Source: HXMU1420-13 sp024742815 (GTDB lineage: Bacteria; Bacteroidota; Rhodothermia; Balneolales; Balneolaceae). From it: a stretch of 64,000 nucleotides of DNA. Position numbers and translations under genes: made by a program. Below, one piece after another: positions 8,726-17,500 of this stretch (positions are counted from its first letter, which is position 1; each line of letters opens with the position of its first letter). A model generated the notes under the pieces. It was given only the letters and a program-made list of their open reading frames with translations, ran no database searches and was not told the origin of the DNA. The stretch lies in NCBI GenBank assembly GCA_024742815.1, contig JANSXX010000002.1, forward strand, positions 310,001 to 374,000. Direction: 5' to 3'.

Positions 8726-11710
8726 TTAATCTGATGCACGCCTATTCACCCTTTCTTCAAGTACTTCCATATCCGGAATTACAAGGTCGGGGTTAAATCG
8801 GAGTGCCTGTTCCCAATGTCGTTGCGCCTGATCGATGTTACCTTCAAAATAATAAAAACTTCCCTTTAAAGCGTGTGCTTGTGCAGTTTCAAAAAGTTCT
8901 AATGATTCGTTAACATAGCGGAAGGCTAAGTCTATGTTGTTAGAATAAAAGGCGTTTTGAGCTTTGATTATGAGCCGTAAAGCATTATCAACTTCTTTAA
9001 ATACTTCTTGAGAATATTCTAATATTTCTGGCGACGATTTTATCTCGTCGGTAACCTGTGCAATAGTGAGCGCGGCAAGGCTGTCTTCTTGGGATTGTTG
9101 TTGTACATCAAGAGGGTAGAGCTCGAAATTTAGTCCTTCTACAAAATCACCATCTCTAGTAGTTTCAACCTCAAAGTTTATAAGTTCAGGCTCGGATCTT
9201 GACTGAAGTATTGAAAGTTGAGAGGGATCAATTTCTAACCTGTAATCACCCGGGCGAATAGGATATTCATAAAAACTTCCATCAGAAAATGTTCTAAGTT
9301 CCTTTACCTCATTCTCTTTTAGATCAGTAAGAAGCACTTTAAGTCCTCCAATCCCTTGCGATAATCCACCTTCGTAAATTCTAGCAACATTTCCTTCCAT
9401 TACGCCACTCATGTTGAATGGGATATCTATTAGTTTAAAACTATTAGGATCCGTAATTATCGAAAATTTATCTTCTTCAGGTACCAACATTGGGTTTTTA
9501 ATTGACGCCTGATTTAGTTCAACGTTGTAACGAAAATATGAGTTTAATTGAGTGTAATACAGGATTCCATTTTTAGAAACAGATGAAGCACCGCTTCTAC
9601 CTAGTCTCAAGTTTATATCATCAAGTAATTCATCTTCCGATTCTTCATAAACTCCATTAGTGTTATTGTCCACAAAAAACCGAACTGCAGTTGCAGACCT
9701 TCCAACCTGATTACGGCTTGTCCAGATAAAATTATTAAAGTTAGAATCATAACCGATAGACCCCCTAACTGTTTGGCTTGCGCTTGTATTTCCTCTAATG
9801 AAAGTTGATGTAGAATTTGATCTTACTTTACCGAAATCGATGACAAAATTGAGTCTAATCGTATTAAATTGTCCTTGAAAATTTCTACCAAAAGATGCCT
9901 GAATTCTTCCTTGGTTAAAAACACTTCGAGAAACAAGAACTTCGCCTTGCTGAAATTCATTAGTTGATGGTAAAAAGCGAAATTGACTTCTTATAAATGT
10001 ACCCCTTATAAATTTTGGGATATTTGGGTTCCTCGAAAAGTTATAGGTTATGGCAGATTCTACTAATCCTGAACCGGAACTGTTAAAAATATTGTAGGAG
10101 TCAATAATTCTGTCGGTATATCCTAATCTAAAATTAATTCTACTAATTTTTGCACTGACATCAGTTCTAATGGTACTTATACTTACCCCTTCACGTACTC
10201 TTGTGAAATTGGAGTATCTCAATCCAAAAGGTTGATTGAAGATTTTTATAGGGAAGAAAACATTACCAATAAATTGGTAGTCATTATTGGAGCTATTGAA
10301 AAAATTAGATTCCCCGGTGAAATTTGTAAAATCAAAATTTAAGCTTGCAGAATTTGGATAAACAGCATTTACTGAAGAACGTAAATATCCGTCGGTTACA
10401 CCTTCAAGTGTTAAAATGTAATTTCGTGCAATTCTGCTGGAAAGGGTTGCAGTGTAAAAGGGAATATTCTTGCCAATTTCTGTCGAGTAATATTCCATAC
10501 CAACTTTCGAGCTTAACCAGCGATTTATCCCATAGCTAACGTTAGCCTGCAGTGTTTTTTCTCTTTCTAATTTACCGATTACTCTGTTATCTAAAACCCC
10601 AGCATTAATACGATAATCAAACTCACCTTGTGGTACGAAATTAAACGGGATTTGCTGTCGATTCCTTTGTTGAATTACTTGTCCTGTTGGCCCGTAAATT
10701 CTTATGTCTAGTTGGGTTGTTCCATAATATTGTGGAACTAAAAATCGATAATTTCCGAATTCATCGGCTTGGCTAAAATCAATTAATGCATTATCTAGAT
10801 ATAGTTCGATTTCAGACTGTGGTATAGTTGTGCCTTGTAGCTCAAATTCATCAAAAAGTCGCCGAGGTTCAATTGGTTCGTTCGAGATTCTAATCCCCGT
10901 ATAACTGTTCATAAAAACTCCATCTGTATTTGATTGCCCAACAGTTATAGAACTCAACCACGAGTTGTTTCGGATAAGAGTTTTCCAGCGTAAGTTATTG
11001 CTTTCAAATACAGAACTTTCTGAGCTAAAATTTCCAAATAAACTACCTTGTAAATCTCCCCCTAATAGTTGTAATCCTAAAGAGCTACTGTAATTAAAGG
11101 AGCTTAATTCGCTACTTAAATTAGTTCCAACACTGTAATCAAGAAATCCCCCGTCAACTATTTTTCTCTCCAAACCATACCCAATGGGATAATAGCTAAC
11201 ATCCCTTCGATTGGTGTTTGCAAGCTTCAATTTTGCTCTTCGTAAAAATTGTTGGATAATTGGAATTTCAACTTCTGTTTCTAATCGGAGCGTTAGATTG
11301 TTAAAGTCAACAGAGAAGTCTAAACCAAATATTTCAGAAAAGTATCTGGGAGGTAAGTATGTATCCAGATCTGTAAGTATGTAGTCATCGGTAGTGATTG
11401 AATAAGATTGATCACCAAAAACGATTGTTTGCCTTCTTAAATCAATTGAGTAAGGGGTTTGTTCTAGGGCAAACTTACCACTAATAACAATGTCGTTTAC
11501 ATTTGCCTCAATATGAAGTAGTTCAAATAATTCCTTTACAGGTAAATTAAATTCTTCACCATCATAATAAGCTATCACATAAGAATTAATTACTCCACGA
11601 TGGCTAAATTGGAGATATACTTCGAAATCATCTTCACTTTGAGCGTAAACAGAACTACTAAATATTAGTAGCAAAAAAAAAAAGAGAAAAAAGCCTAGGC
11701 ATTTTCTCAA
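8726..11710 (-). CDS. Chaperone-usher type outer-membrane usher with C-terminal TPR module
   Basis: This 994-residue exported protein (signal peptide 1-24, ending VYAQ) has the layout of a pilus usher. Residues 25-150 form an N-terminal domain. A long beta-barrel-like region follows, with alternating short polar strands up to about 670. It includes a plug-like Ig stretch near 300-350 (FDEFELQGTTIPQSEIELYL, then LIDFSQADEFGNYRF) typical of PapC/CfaC ushers. An SdrD/carboxypeptidase-regulatory-like domain lies at 670-850 (VRFFVDNNTNGVYEESEDE; GVMEGNVARIYEGG). Unlike known ushers, the last ~90 residues (905-985) are TPR repeats homologous to those of the 6345 lipoprotein. The start overlaps the chaperone stop by 4 bases, and the stop is one base from the FliF/FliG-like start, indicating tight translational coupling. 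The beta barrel should export pilins across the outer membrane. Confidence 0.78.
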   Translation of the reverse strand: MRKCLGFFLFFFLLLIFSSSVYAQSEDDFEVYLQFSHRGVINSYVIAYYDGEEFNLPVKELFELLHIEANVNDIVISGKFALEQTPYSIDLRRQTIVFGDQSYSITTDDYILTDLDTYLPPRYFSEIFGLDFSVDFNNLTLRLETEVEIPIIQQFLRRAKLKLANTNRRDVSYYPIGYGLERKIVDGGFLDYSVGTNLSSELSSFNYSSSLGLQLLGGDLQGSLFGNFSSESSVFESNNLRWKTLIRNNSWLSSITVGQSNTDGVFMNSYTGIRISNEPIEPRRLFDEFELQGTTIPQSEIELYLDNALIDFSQADEFGNYRFLVPQYYGTTQLDIRIYGPTGQVIQQRNRQQIPFNFVPQGEFDYRINAGVLDNRVIGKLEREKTLQANVSYGINRWLSSKVGMEYYSTEIGKNIPFYTATLSSRIARNYILTLEGVTDGYLRSSVNAVYPNSASLNFDFTNFTGESNFFNSSNNDYQFIGNVFFPIKIFNQPFGLRYSNFTRVREGVSISTIRTDVSAKISRINFRLGYTDRIIDSYNIFNSSGSGLVESAITYNFSRNPNIPKFIRGTFIRSQFRFLPSTNEFQQGEVLVSRSVFNQGRIQASFGRNFQGQFNTIRLNFVIDFGKVRSNSTSTFIRGNTSASQTVRGSIGYDSNFNNFIWTSRNQVGRSATAVRFFVDNNTNGVYEESEDELLDDINLRLGRSGASSVSKNGILYYTQLNSYFRYNVELNQASIKNPMLVPEEDKFSIITDPNSFKLIDIPFNMSGVMEGNVARIYEGGLSQGIGGLKVLLTDLKENEVKELRTFSDGSFYEYPIRPGDYRLEIDPSQLSILQSRSEPELINFEVETTRDGDFVEGLNFELYPLDVQQQSQEDSLAALTIAQVTDEIKSSPEILEYSQEVFKEVDNALRLIIKAQNAFYSNNIDLAFRYVNESLELFETAQAHALKGSFYYFEGNIDQAQRHWEQALRFNPDLVIPDMEVLEERVNRRASD

Positions 11711-12543
11711 CGTTTAATAAATGTAGTAGTTTCTGTAACATTTGGCATTTGAACTAGATCAGAATCTGGAATATCACTTCGTCGACTCTCAAATGTAGTT
11801 CTGATTAGATATTCACCATTCGGAATATCGTCGATTTCGAATTCTTGACGGAAAATGCCGTCAAAATATAATGATGTTGATAAGAAGCCACGTCGTACTT
11901 CCTGTCCGTTACTATCAATAATAGAAGTTGTAATAGAGCCTAAAAATGGGCTGTTACCGGTTCGTAAATGATCAATAAGAACAATAAGCTTTCCTGACTC
12001 AGAATCATATTCAGTTCTAATTTCTTCTATATCTATACCAGTTGCAACATCGCCTTTTTTATAAAATATACCTGTCACCTGCTCTACTCTAATACCCACT
12101 CTTGCAGCAACTGTATTTTCGGTTTGTAATTCTATCGGCGGTGTTTCAGGTGTGGAAGCAGTCTTAATCCTTGCCCAGTAGGTCCCATCCTCAAGTTCAT
12201 TGGGAGGATTCAGTCGAAGTCTGATTACTTGTCTTTGCCCCGGAGCGAGTGTAAAATTTCTGGGAAAAGCACGAATGTACTCGGCAATCGAGTGTTTCTC
12301 TCTCATCTGCTGATCATCCTGTACAATGGTTCTATATCCTTGCTCGTCACTTTCGGTGTAAGCGAAAGCAAAATCTATAGATATTTCTTGAGTCTCATTT
12401 GAGTTGTTGATCACCATGTAGGTCCCAAATCGAGCATTTTCAGCCACGAATAAGTTAGTGGGGGCAATGGTTACTTGTGCAGTTGCGATCGAGATAGATG
12501 ATATTATAGATAGTATCGCTGTAAATGTAATAATAGACTTCAT
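11707..12543 (-). CDS. PapD-like periplasmic pilus chaperone
   Basis: From the ATG at 12543 the protein has 278 residues and begins with a standard signal peptide (MKSIITFTAILSIISSISIATAQ). Starts at 12564 (ATG) or 12573 (TTG) are possible but give poor leaders. The first Ig domain carries the PapD F1-G1 signature IRAFPRNFTLAPGQRQVIRL, and the second domain has paired strands of the expected size. The chaperone should hold DUF4402-type pilins by donor-strand complementation and hand them to the usher encoded immediately downstream. A strong hairpin terminator lies in the 148-base gap upstream, after the major pilin gene, so this gene depends on read-through or its own promoter. Confidence 0.85.
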   Translation of the reverse strand: MKSIITFTAILSIISSISIATAQVTIAPTNLFVAENARFGTYMVINNSNETQEISIDFAFAYTESDEQGYRTIVQDDQQMREKHSIAEYIRAFPRNFTLAPGQRQVIRLRLNPPNELEDGTYWARIKTASTPETPPIELQTENTVAARVGIRVEQVTGIFYKKGDVATGIDIEEIRTEYDSESGKLIVLIDHLRTGNSPFLGSITTSIIDSNGQEVRRGFLSTSLYFDGIFRQEFEIDDIPNGEYLIRTTFESRRSDIPDSDLVQMPNVTETTTFIKR

Positions 12544-12645
12544 CGCGTAGATATAATTTGCCATCGAGATCAATTTAAATAAAAAAATACAAATTTGTTC
12601 TAAGGTTTATAACTAATGATTGCTTCCATCTATTATGTACAAAAA

Positions 12646-12671
12646 AAAAGTCTCACAGCTGTGAGACTTTT
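12646..12671 (-). terminator. Perfect-palindrome terminator/attenuator between pilin and machinery genes
   Basis: A 26-bp perfect palindrome (arms AAAAGTCTCACAG and CTGTGAGACTTTT) is followed on the minus strand by a run of T. It lies 20 bases past the stop of the major pilin gene. It should stop most transcripts, giving much more pilin than chaperone, usher and motor. Confidence 0.9.
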
Positions 12672-12691
12672 CAAATTTCTTAACTACAATC

Positions 12692-13243
12692 TTATTGATA
12701 GTTAACAGTAACGTTTAGGTCACCAGATGCACCAGCTGTTCCAGAATCAGAAGTATAGGTACCGGATGCTTGTGAAGAAAGAGTACCTAGATTACCACCG
12801 ATGTATACAAATAAGTCGCCAGAACCAGAGGTTTCAGTAGCTGCAGTCGCAGTATTTTTTGTAATGTCAGTTGAAGATGCAATGGCATCTGTACTGTTAC
12901 CAGAGAAGTCTGGAGTGAAAGTCATAGAATTAGTTCCATTACTTAAGGTAACTGTCGCTTGATCCCAATCAATTAATAATTGAGTAGAGTTAGCTGCACT
13001 AATAGTTAGTTTACCAAAAGTTGCTCCAGCACCTACATCTGCTGTACTAGCACCTTGTGGATCAAGTACCGGGCTACCAGTATCCTGAATGTTACCAAAA
13101 CTAACATCAGTATTTTTAGTTAATGTAATGTCAGCAAGTACAACGGCACCAATGTTAACATCAACGTTTTCCTGTGCAAAAGCACCAGTTGCGAATAGAG
13201 CAACGATTGCGAAAGCGGCAAATATATTTTTTAGATTTTTCAT
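12692..13243 (-). CDS. Probable major pilin subunit, DUF4402 type
   Basis: This 183-residue exported protein has a clear signal peptide (MKNLKNIFAAFAIVALFATGAFA). The mature part is Thr/Ser/Gly-rich and almost free of Cys. The N-terminal strand IGAVVLADITLTKNTDVSFGNI and the C-terminal strand SGDLNVTVNYQ, with the preceding GGNLGTLSSQASGTYT, match DUF4402 domains (for example LTITKTADLDFG at the start and GTYTGTFTVTVNYQ at the end). DUF4402 proteins are commonly found beside PapD-like chaperones. It is flanked by its own 100-base leader and a perfect terminator, the arrangement expected for the most abundant subunit. The even Ig-like composition suggests a structural rather than adhesive subunit. 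Confidence 0.8.
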   Translation of the reverse strand: MKNLKNIFAAFAIVALFATGAFAQENVDVNIGAVVLADITLTKNTDVSFGNIQDTGSPVLDPQGASTADVGAGATFGKLTISAANSTQLLIDWDQATVTLSNGTNSMTFTPDFSGNSTDAIASSTDITKNTATAATETSGSGDLFVYIGGNLGTLSSQASGTYTSDSGTAGASGDLNVTVNYQ

Positions 13244-13343
13244 AGAAGTATTGATTTAGTGGCTTTTAAAATTTCTGTTAAAAAATTATTGATTGTTCAA
13301 TCTGATTCCTAGTTAAAAACTCTTAATTAAAATTGTCTAAATA

Positions 13344-13868
13344 TTAATCGTACTCAATTAGCAAGAGAATCTCACCGCTATATTCTCCTTCATTTATGTT
13401 ACCTACATTAATTGAACCATAAATGTAAAGATAGATCTCTTCCCAAAATTCTTGATTATTGTTCAATGCTCGAGTTGCTCGCTCCGAAACAGGTAAGTAG
13501 CCAGAATTTCCAACCAAAAGTGTCGAATTGTTGATGTTTCTGTTACCTGAATTGTTATATGAAGCATTTATGGTTAATGGAATATTATCCTCGATCGCGG
13601 GATTTTCATGAGTTAAAAACTCTGGGTATTCTATACTGACATAAATATTTTGAGTGTAATAAGCGCGGATATTAAAAATACCCATATTTAAATCACCTAA
13701 TTCTACTTCAGAGACACCGGAATTAATTACTAGTTGACCAAAGCTCAAATTTTGTTCAACAGTGGCTGACAACTCAGGTTCTACTCTTATCTGTAGATTA
13801 ATGAATTGAGCAATTGCATTGTTATTTAGCAATAAAAAAAACCATATAAATAAGCAGTGCCTAATCAT
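13344..13868 (-). CDS. Minor pilin-like subunit, DUF4402-related (third of a series)
   Basis: This 174-residue exported protein has a signal peptide ending NAIAQ. It follows the DUF4402-like plan: an N-terminal strand with NLSFGQLVINSG, and a C-terminal GSINVGNINEGEYSGEILLL ending in IEYD. It overlaps the upstream pilin-like gene by 8 bases, so the pair is translationally coupled. I infer a minor or tip subunit of the same pilus. Sequence divergence from its neighbours is high, so adhesin, adaptor or terminator roles cannot be told apart. Confidence 0.7.
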   Translation of the reverse strand: MIRHCLFIWFFLLLNNNAIAQFINLQIRVEPELSATVEQNLSFGQLVINSGVSEVELGDLNMGIFNIRAYYTQNIYVSIEYPEFLTHENPAIEDNIPLTINASYNNSGNRNINNSTLLVGNSGYLPVSERATRALNNNQEFWEEIYLYIYGSINVGNINEGEYSGEILLLIEYD

Positions 13869-14445
13869 AGTTTATTGTCACATTCACTGTTCCCGTGTAA
13901 CTTCCAGCGTCTACATTTCCAACATTAACTGATCCGTAGATGTAAATGTAGGCAGTTTCATTAAAAAGAGATGGGTTGAATCCTTCATAAACAGGAGTTG
14001 GTGGAGGACCAGGAGGAACATTACCTCTATATTTAATTGGGAATTGCTCACTTGCAGTAGTTCCGGAGACTAGAAAATCTGATACTTGGGAAATACTCAT
14101 AATACCTCTGTTGGCATAGGATGCTTGCAGAGTGTAAGGAATCCGACAACTTGGATTAGTTTGACAAGAAAGATTCCCGTTTAACAAAAGATATTGATCG
14201 GCTGTTAGATCAACTATAATATCGAGATATTTGACGCCTTCAATAGTCAGTACTTTCGCGTTGTCTATTGTTACTGTTGAAACTCCGTCATTTTGGATTA
14301 AAGTGCCAAAATCAAGTTCAGATCCAGGGCTTAGTTCAGATAGCGTAACAGAATAACTACTACTAAAACTTCCAAAGTCTATTTCTTGTGCATGTAAAGT
14401 TACACTGAGAAATGATAGTGATAGTATGAAAGCTAATTTCGACAT
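13861..14445 (-). CDS. Minor pilin-like subunit, DUF4402-related, with a Cys pair
   Basis: This 194-residue exported protein has a signal peptide of about 19 residues (FLSVTLHAQ). The strand ELDFGTLIQNDGVSTVTI and the ending GSVNVGNVDAGSYTGTVNVT-INYD place it with the other DUF4402-like subunits in this operon. It has a cysteine pair four residues apart (SCQTNPSCRIPY), which may form a small disulfide loop; the other subunits lack it. It also has a Pro-rich loop (PPGPPPTPVYEG). Such extra features fit a tip or adaptor subunit, but that is inference. Its start lies 6 bases past the stop of the upstream subunit gene. Confidence 0.7.
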   Translation of the reverse strand: MSKLAFILSLSFLSVTLHAQEIDFGSFSSSYSVTLSELSPGSELDFGTLIQNDGVSTVTIDNAKVLTIEGVKYLDIIVDLTADQYLLLNGNLSCQTNPSCRIPYTLQASYANRGIMSISQVSDFLVSGTTASEQFPIKYRGNVPPGPPPTPVYEGFNPSLFNETAYIYIYGSVNVGNVDAGSYTGTVNVTINYD

Positions 14446-14451
14446 TCAATT

Positions 14452-14943
14452 CTATATGTAATCAATTTCAATGGTGAAGTCTCCTTCGTAATTACCCGGT
14501 TGAGCATTGGTTAGGTTAACTTCTCCACCTACCCAAATGTAGTATGTCCCTTGATTATTGAATCGCAAATTTCTGTTTTCGTAATCTATTAATTGCGAAC
14601 TTGTTTGATCCTCTATACTGTTACCACTTAGTTCATATCTGAAGTTTAAAAATCCTTCACCTTCAATTCGGTTTAACTGACGATCTAATTCATATTCAAG
14701 TCTAAATTCTGCATCAGGAGTACCATTTGCTATCATGAATCCGGCATTCAAGTCATTAACAGGATTCACGTAAATAACTTCTTGACCTGGTTGGCTATTA
14801 CCAAAAGTCATCGTATTCACGGTGATTAATTCAATAGACTGAATAACGTTTGCCTGAATACTTACTTCAGCTGATAATTGATTACTCTCCTGAGAAAAAA
14901 CCAGACATGGAAATAACAATAAAAGTAGAAATATATAACGCAT
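14452..14943 (-). CDS. Minor pilin-like subunit, DUF4402-related (first of a series)
   Basis: This 163-residue exported protein has a signal peptide (MRYIFLLLLLFPCLVFS) and a single Ig-like domain. Early strands read VIQSIELITVNTMTFGNSQP, and the C-terminus is GGEVNLTNAQPGNYEGDFTI then EIDYI, equivalent to the closing strands of the other three subunits. It is the first of four consecutive pilin-like genes and lies 94 bases after the small exported protein at 15038. Its exact place in the fibre cannot be seen from sequence. Confidence 0.7.
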   Translation of the reverse strand: MRYIFLLLLLFPCLVFSQESNQLSAEVSIQANVIQSIELITVNTMTFGNSQPGQEVIYVNPVNDLNAGFMIANGTPDAEFRLEYELDRQLNRIEGEGFLNFRYELSGNSIEDQTSSQLIDYENRNLRFNNQGTYYIWVGGEVNLTNAQPGNYEGDFTIEIDYI

Positions 14944-15037
14944 ATTTTGAAAACTGACCTTTCGTATAATTTAAAGGCTTTAACCGAGATAAGGCAGTTA
15001 ATCTTTCTTAATTAAGGCTAATGGATAAAGACTGATT

Positions 15038-15433
15038 TCACCACGCGAAGGCGTTGAAATAGAAGGGATCTAGCTCGATTTCTCTTCCCTGGAGTTGTAT
15101 TGAACGTGGCAGTACTTCGGTAAGGCGTACGTAATTGGATGTCATCTCAAAATTGTAATTGAGCATCTGATTTCTGAATCTGGATGAAAACCGTACGGTG
15201 ATGGAGTAGATGCTGTCCCGAGGTGCCTCGTCTACCAGATAATAGGGGTTGGGAGTGTTGATCGGATAGAGATCGCCAACAATTTTGATTTGATCTCGAC
15301 CGGGTATAAAAGTGCTATCTTCAAGCTGTGGTTTCAGATTTACACTAAAAGTGATCGAAGTTTGAGCTTGAAGATAGCTTGAGGTTGAAATAAAAAGAGT
15401 AATAAAAAATACTAAATAAGATAGTGTTCGCAC
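15038..15433 (-). CDS. Small exported beta-sandwich protein, unknown function
   Basis: The protein has 131 residues with a signal peptide ending SYLQAQ. The mature part starts TSITFSVNLKPQLEDSTFIPGRDQIKIVGD, a pattern reminiscent of starch-binding or other carbohydrate-binding beta sandwiches (a strand, an acidic loop, then a VxGD turn). I do not recognise a specific family. It lies 1 base from the upstream DUF4900-like gene and is therefore part of the same operon as the pseudopilin-like genes. It might be an accessory adhesin or a periplasmic component of the fibre. Confidence 0.6.
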   Translation of the reverse strand: MRTLSYLVFFITLFISTSSYLQAQTSITFSVNLKPQLEDSTFIPGRDQIKIVGDLYPINTPNPYYLVDEAPRDSIYSITVRFSSRFRNQMLNYNFEMTSNYVRLTEVLPRSIQLQGREIELDPFYFNAFAW

Positions 15434-15434
15434 G

Positions 15435-16907
15435 TTAGTTATTGCTTTTGTTTACTTCGTCTTTCCAGTATACAATAGAGAAAACACTTTCTCTTGGGAA
15501 TGATGGTGGAATAGTTGCCTTCAACCGGTTGTCATATTGGTAATTCTTGATGTAGCCGGAAACTACCGTACTTCCGGAAAAGGTGCCAACCGGTCCACGA
15601 TTTTGTTGAATGATTCCACCTAACATATTTAGTGTACCTTTGCTACCACCAGAATTATAGTTCTCTACGGTAAAAGAGGTATTTAGCGCTACAATAGATG
15701 CATGAATGGTTAAATCCTGAGAACCATTAGCCGAATGGGCATATCGATCAACTACAACATCTCCTTCGCTCACCAAACCGAGTAAGTCGGCAGACGTTGA
15801 ATCGGCAAGGGGGTTAACGCGGTAAGTAATATCGCCCATAATTTCGATTTCATCTTCGGCGTGTAAGGTTACACTGCCGCTAACTTCACCCTGTACTTTT
15901 ATTTCACCATCCGTAGAAATCACACCATTAATGTCGGCCAGGTTTACCGTTTCAACGGTTGGTGGAGTTGGAGGAATGGGAGTACACCACCACATCCAAT
16001 TAGCACAGTCATTCCCCGGTGAGCCACCATAAGAAATATCAGCATAGCCATGATCAGCATCGTAGTAAAAATCTACATTAATATCCCCTGAGTATCTTTT
16101 CCCACCATCGTTAGCAGCAGCAACAAGTCGGTTAATTTCGTAACTCGTAGGTTCACTTTTTAGCGGTGCGTTGAAGTTTTCTCCACCATAGAAGTTTGGA
16201 TTCGTCGGGTTGGTACTGTGAGCTCGCCACATATTTGGGCTCGTAACCAATCCATAAAAAGAGGGTGCACCAGACATCGCGAATTGCCCATTGGTATGGA
16301 TTGGACCATAAATATTATCCTGATCCATAAACCAAATGGTAGAGCCATTAGCAGCTAACTCAGATTGAGTCATGTAGGAATACTTACTAAAGGAATCTCG
16401 TTGCATCAACACTTCGGTAGTCACTTCAATATCATCGTATGTGCTTGAACTTACCAGCAGTACTTTATATTCGTCCCAACTACCTACACTATTGTTCGGT
16501 TTGTTTTGACTGTCTTGGGTATAGCTATTTAAAGAACCTGCGAGGTTAATAGGTAAGGTAATACCGGTTTGGTTAAGTTGATCTTCAAGTTGCTCTTCTA
16601 TTTCTAGCACTTCATCTAAACCTAGTAACCCTAAGCTTAGTTTTTTTCGACCTTCATTTGAGCGTGAAAGTAAAGCTTTGGTATCCACTACCTCATCTAT
16701 GTCGATGCTGCCTACCCAGTTGTTATTGTCTTTCATCGTTTCAACCGCATTGTCGATTAAACTTTTAGACAGATTTCTGGCTTGTTGCGCTTTGTAATAA
16801 TCGGTAGTTACAACTGGGATTTCGGCCACACGATCTTGGTTGTTTACCTGCACAATGCCCGTTAAAATTGTAAGTCCGCTTACTAAGAATAATAAACTTC
16901 TTCCCAT
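15435..16907 (-). CDS. Pseudopilin-like membrane protein with DUF4900-like ectodomain
   Basis: This 490-residue protein begins MGRSLLFLVSGLTILTGIVQ, an N-terminal membrane anchor, then a long helix (ARNLSKSLIDNAVETM) like the spine of PilX/type IV pseudopilins. The ectodomain has IYGPIHTNGQFAMSGAPSFY followed by GLVTSP, the phrase typical of DUF4900-type proteins (hidden prepilin-like proteins describing a displayed item). Beta-helix-like repeats follow (GEIKVQGEVSGSVTLHAEDE; EIMGDITYRV; EGDVVVDRY). There is no recognisable G/F prepilin cleavage site beyond the initial MG. It is cotranscribed with two smaller proteins of similar design. No pilus ATPase, PilC or PilD gene is in the window, so these may be used by an assembly system encoded elsewhere. 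Confidence 0.6.
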   Translation of the reverse strand: MGRSLLFLVSGLTILTGIVQVNNQDRVAEIPVVTTDYYKAQQARNLSKSLIDNAVETMKDNNNWVGSIDIDEVVDTKALLSRSNEGRKKLSLGLLGLDEVLEIEEQLEDQLNQTGITLPINLAGSLNSYTQDSQNKPNNSVGSWDEYKVLLVSSSTYDDIEVTTEVLMQRDSFSKYSYMTQSELAANGSTIWFMDQDNIYGPIHTNGQFAMSGAPSFYGLVTSPNMWRAHSTNPTNPNFYGGENFNAPLKSEPTSYEINRLVAAANDGGKRYSGDINVDFYYDADHGYADISYGGSPGNDCANWMWWCTPIPPTPPTVETVNLADINGVISTDGEIKVQGEVSGSVTLHAEDEIEIMGDITYRVNPLADSTSADLLGLVSEGDVVVDRYAHSANGSQDLTIHASIVALNTSFTVENYNSGGSKGTLNMLGGIIQQNRGPVGTFSGSTVVSGYIKNYQYDNRLKATIPPSFPRESVFSIVYWKDEVNKSNN

Positions 16908-16916
16908 AACTTCTCC

Positions 16917-17498
16917 TTAATATGGTAAGTTGATATTGTTCGGTACAAAAATTCGTTTCCAGATTAATCTAGGATATTGCTGATTCCCGTCATTAATTGT
17001 GTATGGTTCTACTGTTTCAACCATTAATTCAACTTCGATTTTTTTAACAGAGGCCAACGTAGTTGTTGGAGTACCGTCCGCTGTGTAGTAATTCAAATCG
17101 AAATAAACTACCGGAAACTCAATGGTTCCGTACGAGCTGGTGCCAATTGGCCCCACTCTTTTTAAATAATAATCGTTTGGATTGGTGCTGTTTACGGCAT
17201 CGCTGGTGTCGAAATACCAACGTATATTTGTAGATCCATAGCTGTCGTTATCATACACATCAGCCTGAAAAATAATATTCTGATCGCCAATTGTAGTGAA
17301 AGGAACCGCTGTGCCGGCGTTAAAACCAATCTTATTAAAATCGTTTGCAAGTACATCAACCAAGTTGTCTAAATTCGATTGGTTGATGGTGTTTAGTGTT
17401 AGTTCCTGGGTTTGATTTATAACCTGAGCGTTGAAATTCAGGATCGAAATCATGAATAATCCACCAATCACGAATGTTATGGCTAGTCCTGCATTCAT
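16917..17498 (-). CDS. Pseudopilin-like single-span membrane protein
   Basis: The protein has 193 residues. The N-terminus MNAGLAITFVIGGLFMISIL is a hydrophobic span running straight into a polar amphipathic helix (QVINQTQELTLNTINQSNLD), followed by a globular Asn/Tyr-rich domain. This is the minor pseudopilin architecture (PilW/GspJ-like), but the canonical G-F-T-L-x-E cleavage signal is absent. It lies 2 bases from the upstream 139-residue gene and 9 bases from the downstream DUF4900-like gene. A role as a membrane-tethered periplasmic component is inferred. Confidence 0.55.
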   Translation of the reverse strand: MNAGLAITFVIGGLFMISILNFNAQVINQTQELTLNTINQSNLDNLVDVLANDFNKIGFNAGTAVPFTTIGDQNIIFQADVYDNDSYGSTNIRWYFDTSDAVNSTNPNDYYLKRVGPIGTSSYGTIEFPVVYFDLNYYTADGTPTTTLASVKKIEVELMVETVEPYTINDGNQQYPRLIWKRIFVPNNINLPY

Positions 17499-17500
17499 GG

